NCBI GenBank assembly: GCA_025201765.1
Contig: MU623340.1
Location: 186,001-250,000, forward strand
Direction of reading: 5' to 3'
Origin: Daldinia sp. FL1419
Taxonomy: Eukaryota > Ascomycota > Sordariomycetes > Xylariales > Hypoxylaceae
Length of the DNA: 64,000 bases
The position numbers and the translations under genes were made by a program. Numbering within the stretch: the stretch's first letter is position 1; each line of letters begins with the position of its first letter. The notes under the pieces are model-generated. The model made no database searches. It was not told where the DNA came from and worked only from the letters and a program-made list of their open reading frames with translations. This document shows positions 38,171 to 49,207 of the stretch, in pieces.

Positions 38171-38208
38171 CTCTAAGCCATACTTAGAGAATTAAGCTGA
38201 TCAGAGCC
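38171..38208 (-). repeat. Right terminal inverted repeat of the Harbinger-type element
   Basis: Its reverse complement begins GGCTCTGATCAGCTT and matches the left terminus. It is followed by TTA at 38209-38211. Confidence 0.88.
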
Positions 38209-38211
38209 TTA

Positions 38212-38860
38212 GATAATCTTCAAAGAGGTGGGGTTTACATGGAGGGACATTATACTAAAAGCGGAGGCAATGCTAGCAGGTAATTGGTGGCATACTGTAC
38301 GTACCTCCTAAGATGGAAGGTACGAATTTATCTCGGGGATATTGAAACTTTATCTTAGGACAGCTTTTGAAGTTATCCACTTATTAGTTCACCTAATTAT
38401 TATCCACTTATTTACCTTCGAAGCTATTTCAGCCTTGTCACAACAAACTTTCCGGATAATTGTCAGCCTCGCCATCGACGCTCCAATTCCCCCCAAGTAA
38501 TAATCGAGTATAGAGTTCTTAAAAGGTGTCCTCGAAACTCGACACAACGGACAAAAGATACGTACGCACGCCCGCACGCCCGCACGCCTCAAGCCCTCTC
38601 CCTCCGAAAACCGCCACAAGGTTCGGGAGCCGTCGTTTTAGGCATCGCACGTCCGAGCAACACCCCCCCGATACTTTTTACGTATATTAATTAGTGTTTG
38701 GTTCTCCATTTTTGCTCCTGTTCCGTTGTGTGCAGTTTCTCCTTTCGAATTCCTGCTTGCCGGGTATCTCAAAAAGGAAACTATCTACAAAAAGGCCGTT
38801 TTTGCGCAACGAATCTCGAATAGTGCAACGAGCAACACCATCTGGTCAGGATACGCGAGA
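38212..38860. other. Upstream region of the Sus1-like gene
   Basis: No gene of its own seen. It separates the transposon end from the next start codon and contains CGCACGCC repeats at about 38563-38588 and a pyrimidine-rich leader. Confidence 0.5.
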
Positions 38861-39551
38861 ATGTCGCAGACGCCGGTTAAAGTTCCCGCGTCGGCGGCGT
38901 CGTATACGCCCGCTACGCAGGATCAAGATCTGCGATCGCAGATCAACGCGCTTCTGATACGGGAAGGGCACATAAACAAGTACGCACCCTCACCCTCACC
39001 CTCACCCTCCCTCGTTCCCACCCTCGTTCCCACATCCACTCTCAGATGTCCCGTCTGATCCTCACTTCCACCCCCCCTCTTCTCCAGATTCCGCATACAG
39101 CCACGAATCACCCAAGAAGGTCCGAAAGCTAACAGACCAAACGCACCCCAGGATCCAAGAGCACTTCCTACACTCCCTCAACGCGCACAACTCCAACTGG
39201 CCCTCGGCCATACAATCGCACGCGCTAGCGCTTCTACGCAGCGGCGACGTGACGACGTTTCCCGCGCTAGTGCGCCGTGTACTCGAGGACGTGCGGCACG
39301 ACACCGCATCGGCTAACGACGGCGCGGCGGCCGCCAATAACAATAGTACTAGTAACGGCGGAAGCAGCAATCCCAACGCTAACAGCACCACCACTACAAA
39401 CGGCAACAAGGCCAACGGAGCAAGTAGTGGTAGCAGCTCGGACGGCACCTCCCTAGCCATCCCCCAAGCCGTCGTTGATGCCGTCCTCAAACTCGCCCGC
39501 GAGTGTCTCGAATCCGTGTGCGAAGTCGACGACGGGTCCGCGGCCGGTTAG
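38861..39551 (+). CDS. sus1: ENY2/Sus1-like protein (probable SAGA and mRNA-export factor)
   Basis: Exons 38861-38979 and 39152-39551 give 172 residues. The 172-bp intron has a GTACGC donor, a GCTAAC branch site and a CAG acceptor, and contains a CACCCT minisatellite. Splicing joins GHIN to KIQEHFLHSL. The protein follows the ENY2/Sus1 layout: RSQINALLIREGHINKI, then HFLHSLNAHNSNWPSAIQ, then a helix ending in FPALVRRVLEDV, and finally IPQAVVDAVLKLARECLE. In human ENY2 and yeast Sus1 the corresponding helices are continuous. Here about 50 residues rich in Asn, Ser, Thr and Gly (about 91-140) separate the last helix from the rest. Sus1 works in the SAGA deubiquitinase module and the TREX-2 export complex. 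I base the call on the residue pattern only, so another small helical family is possible. The start is the first Met ahead of the conserved part. Confidence 0.62.
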
Positions 39552-40870
39552 AAGCGGGCCACGGACGAGGGAAGTGGTGCGAGCGACTATGGTGATGGCA
39601 ATGAAGGGGCCAGAAGAAACAATAGCAAGGCTCAGAATAAGAGGAAGAATGGGACGGAGAAGAGTAGGGGGTCGACTAGGAAGAAACAACAAAAATTAAT
39701 TAACGAACGCCCTCGATGATGCCCCGATTCCTCGGAAGCTAAAGGGCTATCGTATGTATCGTATAGTTGTACGACTCTGCACGAACGGGCTGTAACATAT
39801 TTCTCTACCTACCAACACACGCATTCATACACATACACATCCATATCCGTACGCACCTTATACACGCACACAAACACTCCTCCCCTCTACAAAATCCCCA
39901 AGAGCAAAGCAAAGGAGAACCACCACACCCACCCTCCTCTCTTCTTCTTCTTGTTCTCCCAACAATTACCACCCACCACACACCCCCTTCTTCTTCTTTA
40001 TTTCTACTGCAAAATCATTTTTCTACTATTTCACCAAGACCAAGGCACGGGGACGGGAGGCCCGGAAGGGTAAGGGGAGGAGCATTGGCGTTAGCAAACT
40101 CGGGTTTTTGATTTTTTTTTATACGTACCTCAAAGCGTACGAAGGAAAGACGAGAGAGAAAGGGCATAGGTAATCCGGAGCACCTACGTGGGAGAATGTG
40201 CTCCGGTTCCAACAATCAAGCGAATGATAGTTACTTCTCACCTATTTTTTTGACCTATACCACTAGAATTCTGTACATGTCCAACAGCGTCTTTGTGAGA
40301 ATTACGTGCTACAAAAATCGTGTTATTATTATAGTTGCTAGTTACGGACGATCCGAGTTGAGAATTAGTTTGTGATTACTAGACATGAACTTGCCAATTG
40401 CCATGCTCATGGATTTCGAATCTCAATATAGCATATAGGCACACATTTACACTTCAACAGTAAAGTATCATTAAGCGGACATAGCAAAGAGTAATTGGGG
40501 CAATGCAAAATCAATTTGTTGATCTATCGTAAAACTAATCTGCTTACCGTAGCACGGCATGCGTATGGCTACTATGTTTCGTCCTGAGAAGGATGAGATA
40601 CCTCCGGCAAAACTAGCAAGAGACATAATAGCCATGCTTCCGACCGCGCAAAGAAAGCATCCGCATCCCATTCCTAGCACTCTGACTGGATTAGATCTAT
40701 CAGATATGCGGATTCCTTCCACGAACAACTAGAAGGATATCGGCTTTGAAATCGACATCCTTATTATTGTGTTGTGTTGTCATTAATGTTGAGACGCATC
40801 GTAAGCAAAGGAATTAGAGTACAAGGGGCGGCGTGGGAATATGGAATCTAACCACCGGATAGTTGATAAC
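39552..40870. other. Intergenic between convergent genes
   Basis: No gene seen. It is the 3' side of both neighbours, with CA-rich and pyrimidine-rich stretches (about 39790-40020), probably untranslated regions and terminators. Confidence 0.5.
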
Positions 40871-43580
40871 TTAGTCGTAGAGACCATCGTCGTCACCGCC
40901 CTGTCCGAAGTTGTTGTCTCCCGAACCGGAACCAGCATTGGCAGCGGGGAATTTGAAGAAGGCACCAGGGCCGGCATTCTTCATCTGCTGTGCGAAAGCC
41001 TCGTATCGGCGGATCTCAACGTCGTTGACGGATCTTCGGGCCATTTGCATGGCTTCCTCGAAATGACGTTTCGTCAACTCAGGGACAGGGTCCTCAACAT
41101 CTTCATCGACGTCCATGTCGCCGGCCCCTTCAGCCTCGCGAGCACGCTGTCGCTCAATGTCGATAGTGATAGATTCCTTGATGGCGATCTTGACAGCTCG
41201 CTGGGTAATAAATCCCAAATCGGCACCAGAGAATCCGTGAGTCTTAGATGCTATATAGTTTAGGTCAACATCAGCAGCCACCGGCGTCTTGCGAAGCTGA
41301 GCCTTTAGGATGCTGAGACGGCCAGCCTCGTCAGGCAACGGCACGTAAATTAGCGAGTCGAGACGGCCCGGACGGCACAGAGCCGGATCTAATTGCTCGG
41401 GTCTGTTCGTTGCTCCGATAACGAAGACGTTCTTCTTCGAAGTCATACCATCCATTTCTATTTAGTCATGTTAGCGATGCAAAAATCCAAAGTGACACTT
41501 CGAGGGCACTTACCAGTTAGGAGTTGGTTGACAACACGATCCGAGGCGCCACCAGCGTCCCCAACAGATCCACCACGAGCTTTGGCAATTGAATCCAACT
41601 CGTCCAGGAAGACGACACAAGGAGCAGCTGCACGAGCCTTGTCGAAGATATCTCGGATATTGCTCTCAGATTCACCAAACCACATGCTCAGCAACTCGGG
41701 ACCCTTCACTGAGATAAAGTTGGCTGCGCATTCGTTTGCAACAGCCTTGGCCAACATTGTCTTACCCGTACCAGGAGGGCCGAAGAATAGGACACCGCGA
41801 GACGGAGAAAGACCAAATTTGAGGAACTTCTCGGGGTGGTCCACAGGGTACTGAACACTTTCCTTGAGGTCTTGCTTGACCTCTTCCAGACCTCCAATGT
41901 CTTCCCAGCGGACGTTGGGCACCTCGACAACTGCGACCTCACGGAGGGCAGACGGGTTCGATACACCCAAGGCAAATCTAAAGTTCTCCATGGTGACACC
42001 TAGAGAGTCCAATACTTCGGCATCAATGGTATCTTCATCAAGATCGATGAGATCCATCTTTTCTCGGATTTGTTGCATAGCAGCCTCTGAGCAAAGGGCG
42101 GCAATATCGGAACCAACATAACCGTGAGTCTCTGCTGCAATCTGTTCTAAATCAACGTCGTCGCCAAGCTTCATGTTCTTGGTGTGAATTTGGAGAATCT
42201 CAAGACGACCAGTAGGGTCAGGGATACCGATATCGACTTCGCGGTCGAAACGACCGAAACGTCTCAAGGCAGGGTCGATGGAGTTAGGTCGGTTGGTGGC
42301 TGCCATAACGACGACGTTGGAACGAGCCTTCATGCCATCCATGAGTGTGAGGAGCTGGGAAACCACACGTCGCTCGACTTCACCGTTTGTCTTCTCTCGC
42401 TTGGGGGCAATAGAGTCGATTTCGTCAATGAAAATGATGGCAGGGGAATTCTTCTCCGCCTCTTCGAATGCTTTTCGGAGGTTGGACTCGGATTCACCGG
42501 CCATCTTAGACATGATCTCGGGACCATTGATCAAGAAGAAAAAGGCACCTGTCTCATTGGCAACAGCACGGGCCATGAGTGTTTTACCGGTACCCGGGGG
42601 GCCGTAAAGCAGAACACCACGAGGAGGCTTGATACCAATAGACTTGAAAAGTTGAGGATGACGTAGCGGCAGTTCAACCATTTCTCGGATTTGAGCCATC
42701 TGCTTGCGGCATCCACCGATATCATCGTAACCAACTTCGTTGAGGTTGTTTTCTTCCTCCTCACGTTGAATTGGCTCTCCCTCGCAGTGGATCACGGTAT
42801 CCTGTGCGACGATACCGTACTCAGGAGGATCAACCTCGACTACCTTAAACTCCACCTGCCTCATACCACCTCGGACAATGAATAGATCGCCTTGGCGAAC
42901 GGGTCGGTAGGCTTCTCGGAAGTATGGGGCAAGGAAGACGTCGAAGAGCGAACCAGTCAGGCCCTCAACTGTGTCGGCGATGGGAAGCACCGCAATTCTC
43001 TTGGCCTATTTACTAGTTAGTAAAGAAATATATATTTTAAATCACACTGGAATGTTTACGCACATATTTGATGTCAGGACACGGGTGGATAGTGACAATG
43101 TCACCGTGCTTCACCCGCAAGTTGTGGCGGACGACTCGGTTAAGTCGGGCACTGCCATCATCCAGGTCATCATCTGCAAGGACAATCAAGACAGTGTCCT
43201 TCCTCTTCTTGCCTCGGACGAGAACGGTATCGCCACGGAATAGCTGAAGTTGTTCCATGGTATTGTTGGAAAGTGCGATGATGGAGTTGTCATCGTTAAC
43301 GGCATCAGTAACCCTAGATGAGATGGTTAGTAAAATGATGGCGGCCAGCTAGCTAGTCACATAGGCGAGAGGGGTACATACATTAGCTGGTTAGGCTTCT
43401 TCTTCTTCTTCAGAATGGCCGTTGAGGTGTCATTCTCTTCTTTGGGCTCGGCGCCGGAGACGTCGCTAGTAGTAACGTTAGTTCGGATTCCCGTTTGCAG
43501 TGCATGTTTTTTTTTTTTTTTCGGAGTGGGCAAACTTACGCCAAGTTGACTTTCTTCTTGTGTTCAGGCTCGGATGCCAT
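40871..43580 (-). CDS. cdc48: Cdc48/p97 AAA+ ATPase
   Basis: Five minus-strand exons, 43580-43540, 43465-43382, 43313-43064, 43005-41514 and 41457-40871, give 817 residues. The N-terminal substrate and cofactor domain (about 1-200) includes MEQLQLFRGDTVLVRGKKRK. The D1 ATPase has Walker A GPPGTGKT at about 260 and Walker B IIFIDE at about 315. D2 has a second GPPGTGKT at about 534 and VVFLDE near 590. Arginine-finger regions and linker are present and the tail ends in DDDGLYD, close to the family's hydrophobic-Tyr C-terminal motif. The length matches the family. Cdc48 is a hexameric unfoldase that extracts ubiquitinated proteins from membranes and complexes (ERAD, proteasome delivery, chromatin). 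Intron 3 uses a GTGCGT donor, which is needed to give the conserved DIKYAKRI. The first exon encodes only 13 complete codons, so the start is easily missed. Confidence 0.96.
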
Positions 43581-46435
43581 GATGTCTGTTTGATAAATGA
43601 AGGTATTTGTGGAAGAAGGTCGGGTGGGATTAAGAGGTAAGTTGTGGGAGGAACCACACTGGAAGAAAGGTGGTGCGGGGAGTTTATTGAGAGAAATTCG
43701 CAAAGGAAACTCAATCCTCAGCGAAATCGACTAGAGATGATATTATCTCAGAGTTGGAAAAGATAGGTTACCAGATGACCCTGAGATGATTTGAAAAAGT
43801 AGAAGAAGGTGAACCAAGTTCGGAGTTTGGGATCTTGTTACGGTCGTAGTTGTTTGAGCTGGTGATGACGAGAGGTAGAAGGAGCTCGGACCAAGTGGGG
43901 ACACAATTTTTAGGGCCGCCACACCTTCCAATCACTTCCACAGCCTGACTTGTTGAACAAGCCAGATTGCTTGCCTAGGGGAGGCTTACTAACCGATAAC
44001 TTATCGACAGGCAGACAACTCGCTACGCAATCAAGTAATTATTGTGAGGTACCTTAAGCAGCTACCTAAAGGCAACCTAAGACACTGGGTACTCGGGCAC
44101 TGTACCTTGCTGGGCAATTGCCTCTCGGGTTTCTTGATGATTCTTCTTGACAAATCTTCTTACAAGACAGTATTGTAACTCGAGGTATCTACTACAACAA
44201 AAAAGGGTTATTTTTTTTATTTTTTTTTATTGGGGTTCATTTCCCTCATTTTATAAATTTGAATTCACTTGACCAACAATCTCACTGTGTTTGTATTAAT
44301 TAAACAATAAAGGAAAGGTACAGATCTTTATCGACGGCTTCCCGCTTCGCTCGTTCGTGTACCTAACCTACCTAGGTACCTTATTAGGTTCCCACTGTCT
44401 GCGAATACCTAGTGAGCACCTACACTAGGTGTATACGTATTCTTTGTTTTCTTTGTTAAAACTTTGCAGAGCTTAGGGATCCTTTCTTAAGAGAGCTTCG
44501 AATCAGTCTGGTAAATGTAGCCGCATCATGTCGTCTTCGTACTATGTACATAGTGTATGTCAGCATGTGTGGTAGACATTCGGCCCCACCGAGAACCTAG
44601 AAGCGGAATGATATACCGACCAAATCGTATTATAAGCGGACAATGCGGCCTCGTCAGCTTATGTATGAGTTGGAACACGACAGAACGCAGCACTATATAG
44701 AAGGCGCCCGTCAACGATAGATTAATACCGTTTTCTTTCTTTTCATAATTTCAAGTAATTATACTAGTAGCTACCTAAGTAGTTAATAAACTCTTCTTAC
44801 GCTATTTCAAGTCAGATCATTTTACAACGCTACATAGCAGCAACACGATCTTATCTGCGAATATATTACGTGTTGCAAATGGATAAAACCCCCAAACTCT
44901 CGAAAGGACGTCAAAAAGTCCTGTCAAAGCATACTCCAATCCATATTCCAACCTATTACACGCTAATACTCATCGATAGAAACGAAACAAGAGGTTGACA
45001 TTTGAACGGTAAATGATATGACATGCTGGTTTGGTTGCGTTGCGATACTCCTCCCCCTTGCGTAATAGTTTTAAAAACACTCGGATCATGATCCATTTTC
45101 AGTGACACCAGGAACCTATAGTCCTTGACGAAAAACAACTTTCACGATAGTTCTCGTTATCGTCGAAGTATATTTCTTTCGGACTTTTTTTACTCTGCGT
45201 TTTATAGTGTGAAACAAAAGTAGGACTGCCTAATATCTCCTAACCGTAGGCGGTACCTACCTTACGAATCCTAGGTTGTGAACCAATCGCAATACGATCC
45301 GCTACAGCCGGCAACAGTTCGGGCCAACCTTAAAACCTTTGCGGCGCATGACTTTTTGCTTGCAGCTTCAATCAACCAATATCCAACCTTCTACCCCATA
45401 CAGTACGAAATGACGTCATTTAACCGCACGATCTTATCTCTCGAAAAAGAACACCCAGCAGGAAGATCTGCCCCGGGGGTTACCTTGAGTTGCCGCGCGA
45501 AAATTCCAGCATCTGCTGTCGGTTTCTAATAATGCTCCCATAACTTTAAGCCCGATGTGAAGCGATAGATCCCGATGTTTCGCTATGTAAGTTTAGCGAT
45601 CATCAGGACGAAGGAAAATTTTTATTCTTTTTCGAGACAATATATAATATGCACGTAGGTAATTTGTGTGACACTAGGTATCAGCCTCGCTCCCGTGTTT
45701 ACCTAGGTAGGTACAACAATAAGAAAGGAACCGTACACTCTCCACATTGAAGCCATTGCCCAATAATGTGGCGTGATGGGAAGCATCGATGATGGGTTGG
45801 CGGCGACGGTAGGTAACTAATTACTAACCTGCCTAACGTAATTCGAATTCTAGTTTAACACAGGCAGGCGCAAAAGCTACCTACCTTACGTACCTTAGGT
45901 ACCTAGCATTTAAAATCATGGGACCGTTCTCCGCGTCGGCAAGTACGTACAAGACAGTACTAGGTAGGTGCATCTACTAGTCATCGTACTAGCGTAGTAT
46001 AATAAATCACTTCAACACCATAAACGATAAATCAAGCCATCGTTCGTGCACAATTGGATCCACCATTATCAAACAAGGTAGGAGGATACATTGCATGCAG
46101 AGTCCGGGGTATATATGTACGCGCAGGGTTGCGTCTATCTATTCGACATTTCTAAAAGCATCTCTTATCATATCTTCTTCTCCTTGGATCGAAGCTAAAT
46201 CTTCAATCTTTATTTCTCGACTTTTATCTGGTTATGATATAAACTCGGGCGAACAACTCAACTGGCATACTCTTCCATAAAATTTTTTTTTTTTAATTCC
46301 TAGAACATCGCCAATAATATTCCCGGCCAGCATCTAAGGTATTGGACCTCTTCCGCGTCCATTCGCCTCGAAATACTCGAGTGTTTCTCTTTCCTCTTGG
46401 CTTGCTTGTAACCTGTGAACTATAGAAATATAAAC
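43581..46435. other. Intergenic between divergent cdc48 and transporter genes
   Basis: About 2.9 kb without a supported gene. It presumably holds both promoters. TAGGTACC-type motifs occur at about 44360-44400, 45700 and 45880-45905, with T-rich tracts near 44200-44230. Confidence 0.5.
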
Positions 46436-48856
46436 ATGGCTGCGAGGCAGCCCACAACTTGGGATGAGTACAATCGCGGGGCTTCTTCCGGCCGAAGCGA
46501 GAGTCCATCGTCTACCGGTCATTTCAGCGTCCAATCCGAGGACCAAGCATTATTAAGTGACTATAGTGCTTATGACCAAGACGAGGAATACCCACGACGA
46601 CGAGGGCGAAGGTTAGCATGTCTGCTATCAGTTCGCCTCCGCGTAGACTAATCCTATCTATTACCATAGGTCATCTATATCGAATCGTCTTGCTGCGGTG
46701 GCCGATATTGGCGGTGTTAATAGTATTAGATCTTTTGGTAGAAGCTGGCAGCGTGCCGCCGCTTTCCCAGAGATCTTACCGCAACACCCGACCTTTGTAT
46801 TTGCTCCAGATCAGGAACCCGTTCAGGCGGTAGATCCTAATTCGCACGCCGATCGCGACCTCGAAGAGGGTCCCGAAGCTTCTCATGTTGAGGCTCATTC
46901 ACCTCAAAATGTTGACTACGAGGAATTGGGGCTAGCCGGAACACCTCCGTCACGGGCAGATGGACCGGAAGGCGAGAGAAAACGCCTGGGCGACGAGTTA
47001 TACCGAGTAGCATCACCATCTGGCTCTCCCCATAACAATTCGATATTCTCCGTGCCACCACCTCTATCCGTTTCCCCTCTAGTTGGTAGTTATGGGTCCG
47101 TTCGAAGCTATGGCACTGTCCAACCAACGGTCACTCACTCTTCCATGGCTCACGCTGCGGACCTATGGCGCCAACAGCAAGAATCGGGAGCAAATGTACC
47201 CGATGGCGAACGGCCGCCCATCCTTGTGAAAGAGGTTGAGCAGGAAGGTAGGTTGGTGCTGGCTGTAGCTGGACAATCAACCCTACCACAAACGGTTGTG
47301 AACTCTACCAAGTGAGTAAGCCCCTCCTTTTCCTTAAATAAATATAGCTAAATTTCGGCATAGTGTCTTAATCGGGGTCGGTTTACTAAGCTTGCCTATG
47401 GGTTTGAAGTATGCCGGTTTGGTTTGCGGACTTATTGCATTGTTTCTATGTGCTGCACTGACCAGTTGGACGGCGAGAATATTATCAAAGTGCATGAATC
47501 GAGACCCTACGACGATCACCTTTTCCGATATAGCGTACACCTGTTTTGGCAGGAGAGCGCGTATCATGACAGCGGCGCTCTTCACTCTAGAATTACTTGC
47601 GGCATGTGTGGCTCTTATTGTACTCTTTGCCGACTCGTTGGCGCTCTTGTTTCCGGGTACATTAAGTGTGACCGAGTGGAAGGTCGTCTGTACTCTGATT
47701 CTCATACCCTTACAATTTGCTCCTCTATCCCTACTATCCGTTACTAGTTTTATTGGCGTGATCTCATGTCTAGGCAGTAAGTTCTCTATGAATGCACCGC
47801 TAGTGTTGAAATGCTCACAAGATGGTCTAGTCGTTATTATCGTCATCCTGGACGGGGTGATCAAACCACATTCTCCCGGCTCTCTCATAGAACCCGCCAA
47901 AACTTATCTTTTCCCCGACAATTGGCTTACCCTGCCTTTATCTTTTGGATTGCTAATGTCTCCATGGGGCGGCCACAGCGTTTTTCCAAACGTAAGTCTG
48001 CCTGGTTCGGGATAAGGCATCGGACTTGCTAACTAGAGCTCAGATCTATCGTGATATGCGTCATCCCCACCGTTTTAAGGAGGTACGTATATCTAATAAC
48101 TATTTTCTATTTTCTTGGGAGCGGACTCGACTAACGTTTTAATAGGCGGTGAGATACACGTTTAGCTTCACTGTAAGTCCTAGGAACTCCGCCTGGTCAA
48201 CCAAAGCCCGATCGCTAACGACTTGCAGTTGGTGATAGATTTCGCCATAGCCGTCGTAGGATTACTCATGTTTGGCGATGGAGTCCGCGATGAGATCACG
48301 GGGAATATCCTTGAAACCAAAGGATATCCCGACGTTTTGAACGTCCTTCTTGTAATCTTCATCGCGATTATTCCTCTGACTAAGATTCCTCTAAACTCAC
48401 AACCGATCGTCACGATTATCGAGGTGTTGCTCGGTCTTCGGCAACAAGTTGTCGCAGAAGAAACACCGCTGGTCGGGCTCTCGAGCAGTTCGAGAGGAGT
48501 GTTGAAAGCGCTTGTCAGAGTATTGACGCTCTTCGTATTTTTGGCGATTGCTATCCTCTTCCCAGCATTCGACAGCATCATGGCGTTTATGGGCAGTGCT
48601 CTGTGCTTCACTATATGTGTTACGTGAGTGCTGATTTTCCTATACCTAACCTACCTTATATCAGGCTCTCGGAGAATATAGTAGCTAACGATCTCCCAGG
48701 CTTCCCCTGGCGTTCTACTTGAAGTTATTTGGACATGAACTCTCCGTGCGGGAACGCATATTCAGCTGGACTATCATGCTCATATCCTCGGTTCTCTCTA
48801 TGATCGGGACGGTATGGGCTTTCTTACCCAAGAAGCTCATTGGAGCGGCGCATTGA
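46436..48856 (+). CDS. Vacuolar-type amino acid transporter (AAAP family, Avt1-like)
   Basis: Eight exons: 46436-46611, 46670-47311, 47364-47776, 47831-47991, 48044-48082, 48146-48172, 48229-48623 and 48700-48856. They give 669 residues with consistent phases. A long hydrophilic N-terminus (about 270 residues) includes the conserved-looking ADIGGVNSIRSFGRSWQRAA. The transporter domain starts at STNVLIGVGLLSLPMGLKYAG, the classic first helix of the family. Later landmarks are DGVIKPHSPGSL, LSFGLLMSPWGGHSVFPNIY, RDMRHPHRFKEAV and LVIDFAIAVVGLLMFGDGV. About eleven hydrophobic segments can be seen. Members with this long N-terminus resemble yeast Avt1, which exchanges neutral amino acids across the vacuolar membrane. 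Substrate and direction cannot be read from sequence. Exons 5 and 6 are only 39 and 27 bp. Intron 3 (47777-47830) is 54 bp with no stop codon. Confidence 0.88.
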
Positions 48857-49207
48857 CAGATAAGCGCCTAAAAAAGATGTGTGACCTTTGATGCTCTAAT
48901 ATTACAGGTGCATAAGACGCCGTAAAATGTAACCCATAATAGGCAAGCCGCAATTGCAGTTAACGCTTTCTTTTTATTAATCGAGACGATTCCTTCAGTA
49001 GCCCCACGTAAATAGTGTTGCTCCTAATGATATTTTACTCGGTTCCAACCTAATCCTTTCAGACAAGTCGGACATCGTCTTGTGATGATATTATCTATCC
49101 TCGCGCAATTCAAAACTCATCAATGGCATCAGTCCTCTTTTGAGATAAGCAACCTTATTAACCTAGATTCTACGGCTGCTTTGTCTCCAGTTTAGTCGCG
49201 TCTAATT
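48857..49207. other. Short intergenic region ahead of the NLR-like gene
   Basis: No gene seen. It holds the 3' end of the transporter gene and probably the promoter of the downstream gene, about 350 bp in all. Confidence 0.5.

Larger units (their letters stand above)
33773..38208 (-). mobile_element. PIF/Harbinger-type DNA transposon, RIP-decayed, with a nested LTR element
   Basis: A sharply AT-rich block is bounded by 38-bp terminal inverted repeats (33773-33810 and 38171-38208). Both begin GGCTYTGATCAGCTYAATT and differ at six positions, all transitions. The flanks carry a 3-bp direct repeat TTA (33770-33772 and 38209-38211), the TWA-type target duplication typical of PIF/Harbinger elements. 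The minus strand at 36958-37455 contains a decayed transposase of that superfamily. The element spans 4,436 bp. Subtracting the LTR element nested at 34993-36397 and its extra target copy leaves about 3.0 kb, a normal size for an autonomous Harbinger. I could not identify the second (Myb-like) protein such elements often carry; the left half is too decayed to read. Strong AT enrichment, transitions only and C-to-T-type stops point to RIP. Confidence 0.85.

Noticed and set aside
39453..39692. Minus-strand frame over the end of the Sus1-like gene
   Set aside because: Antisense shadow of the second exon; low-complexity composition.
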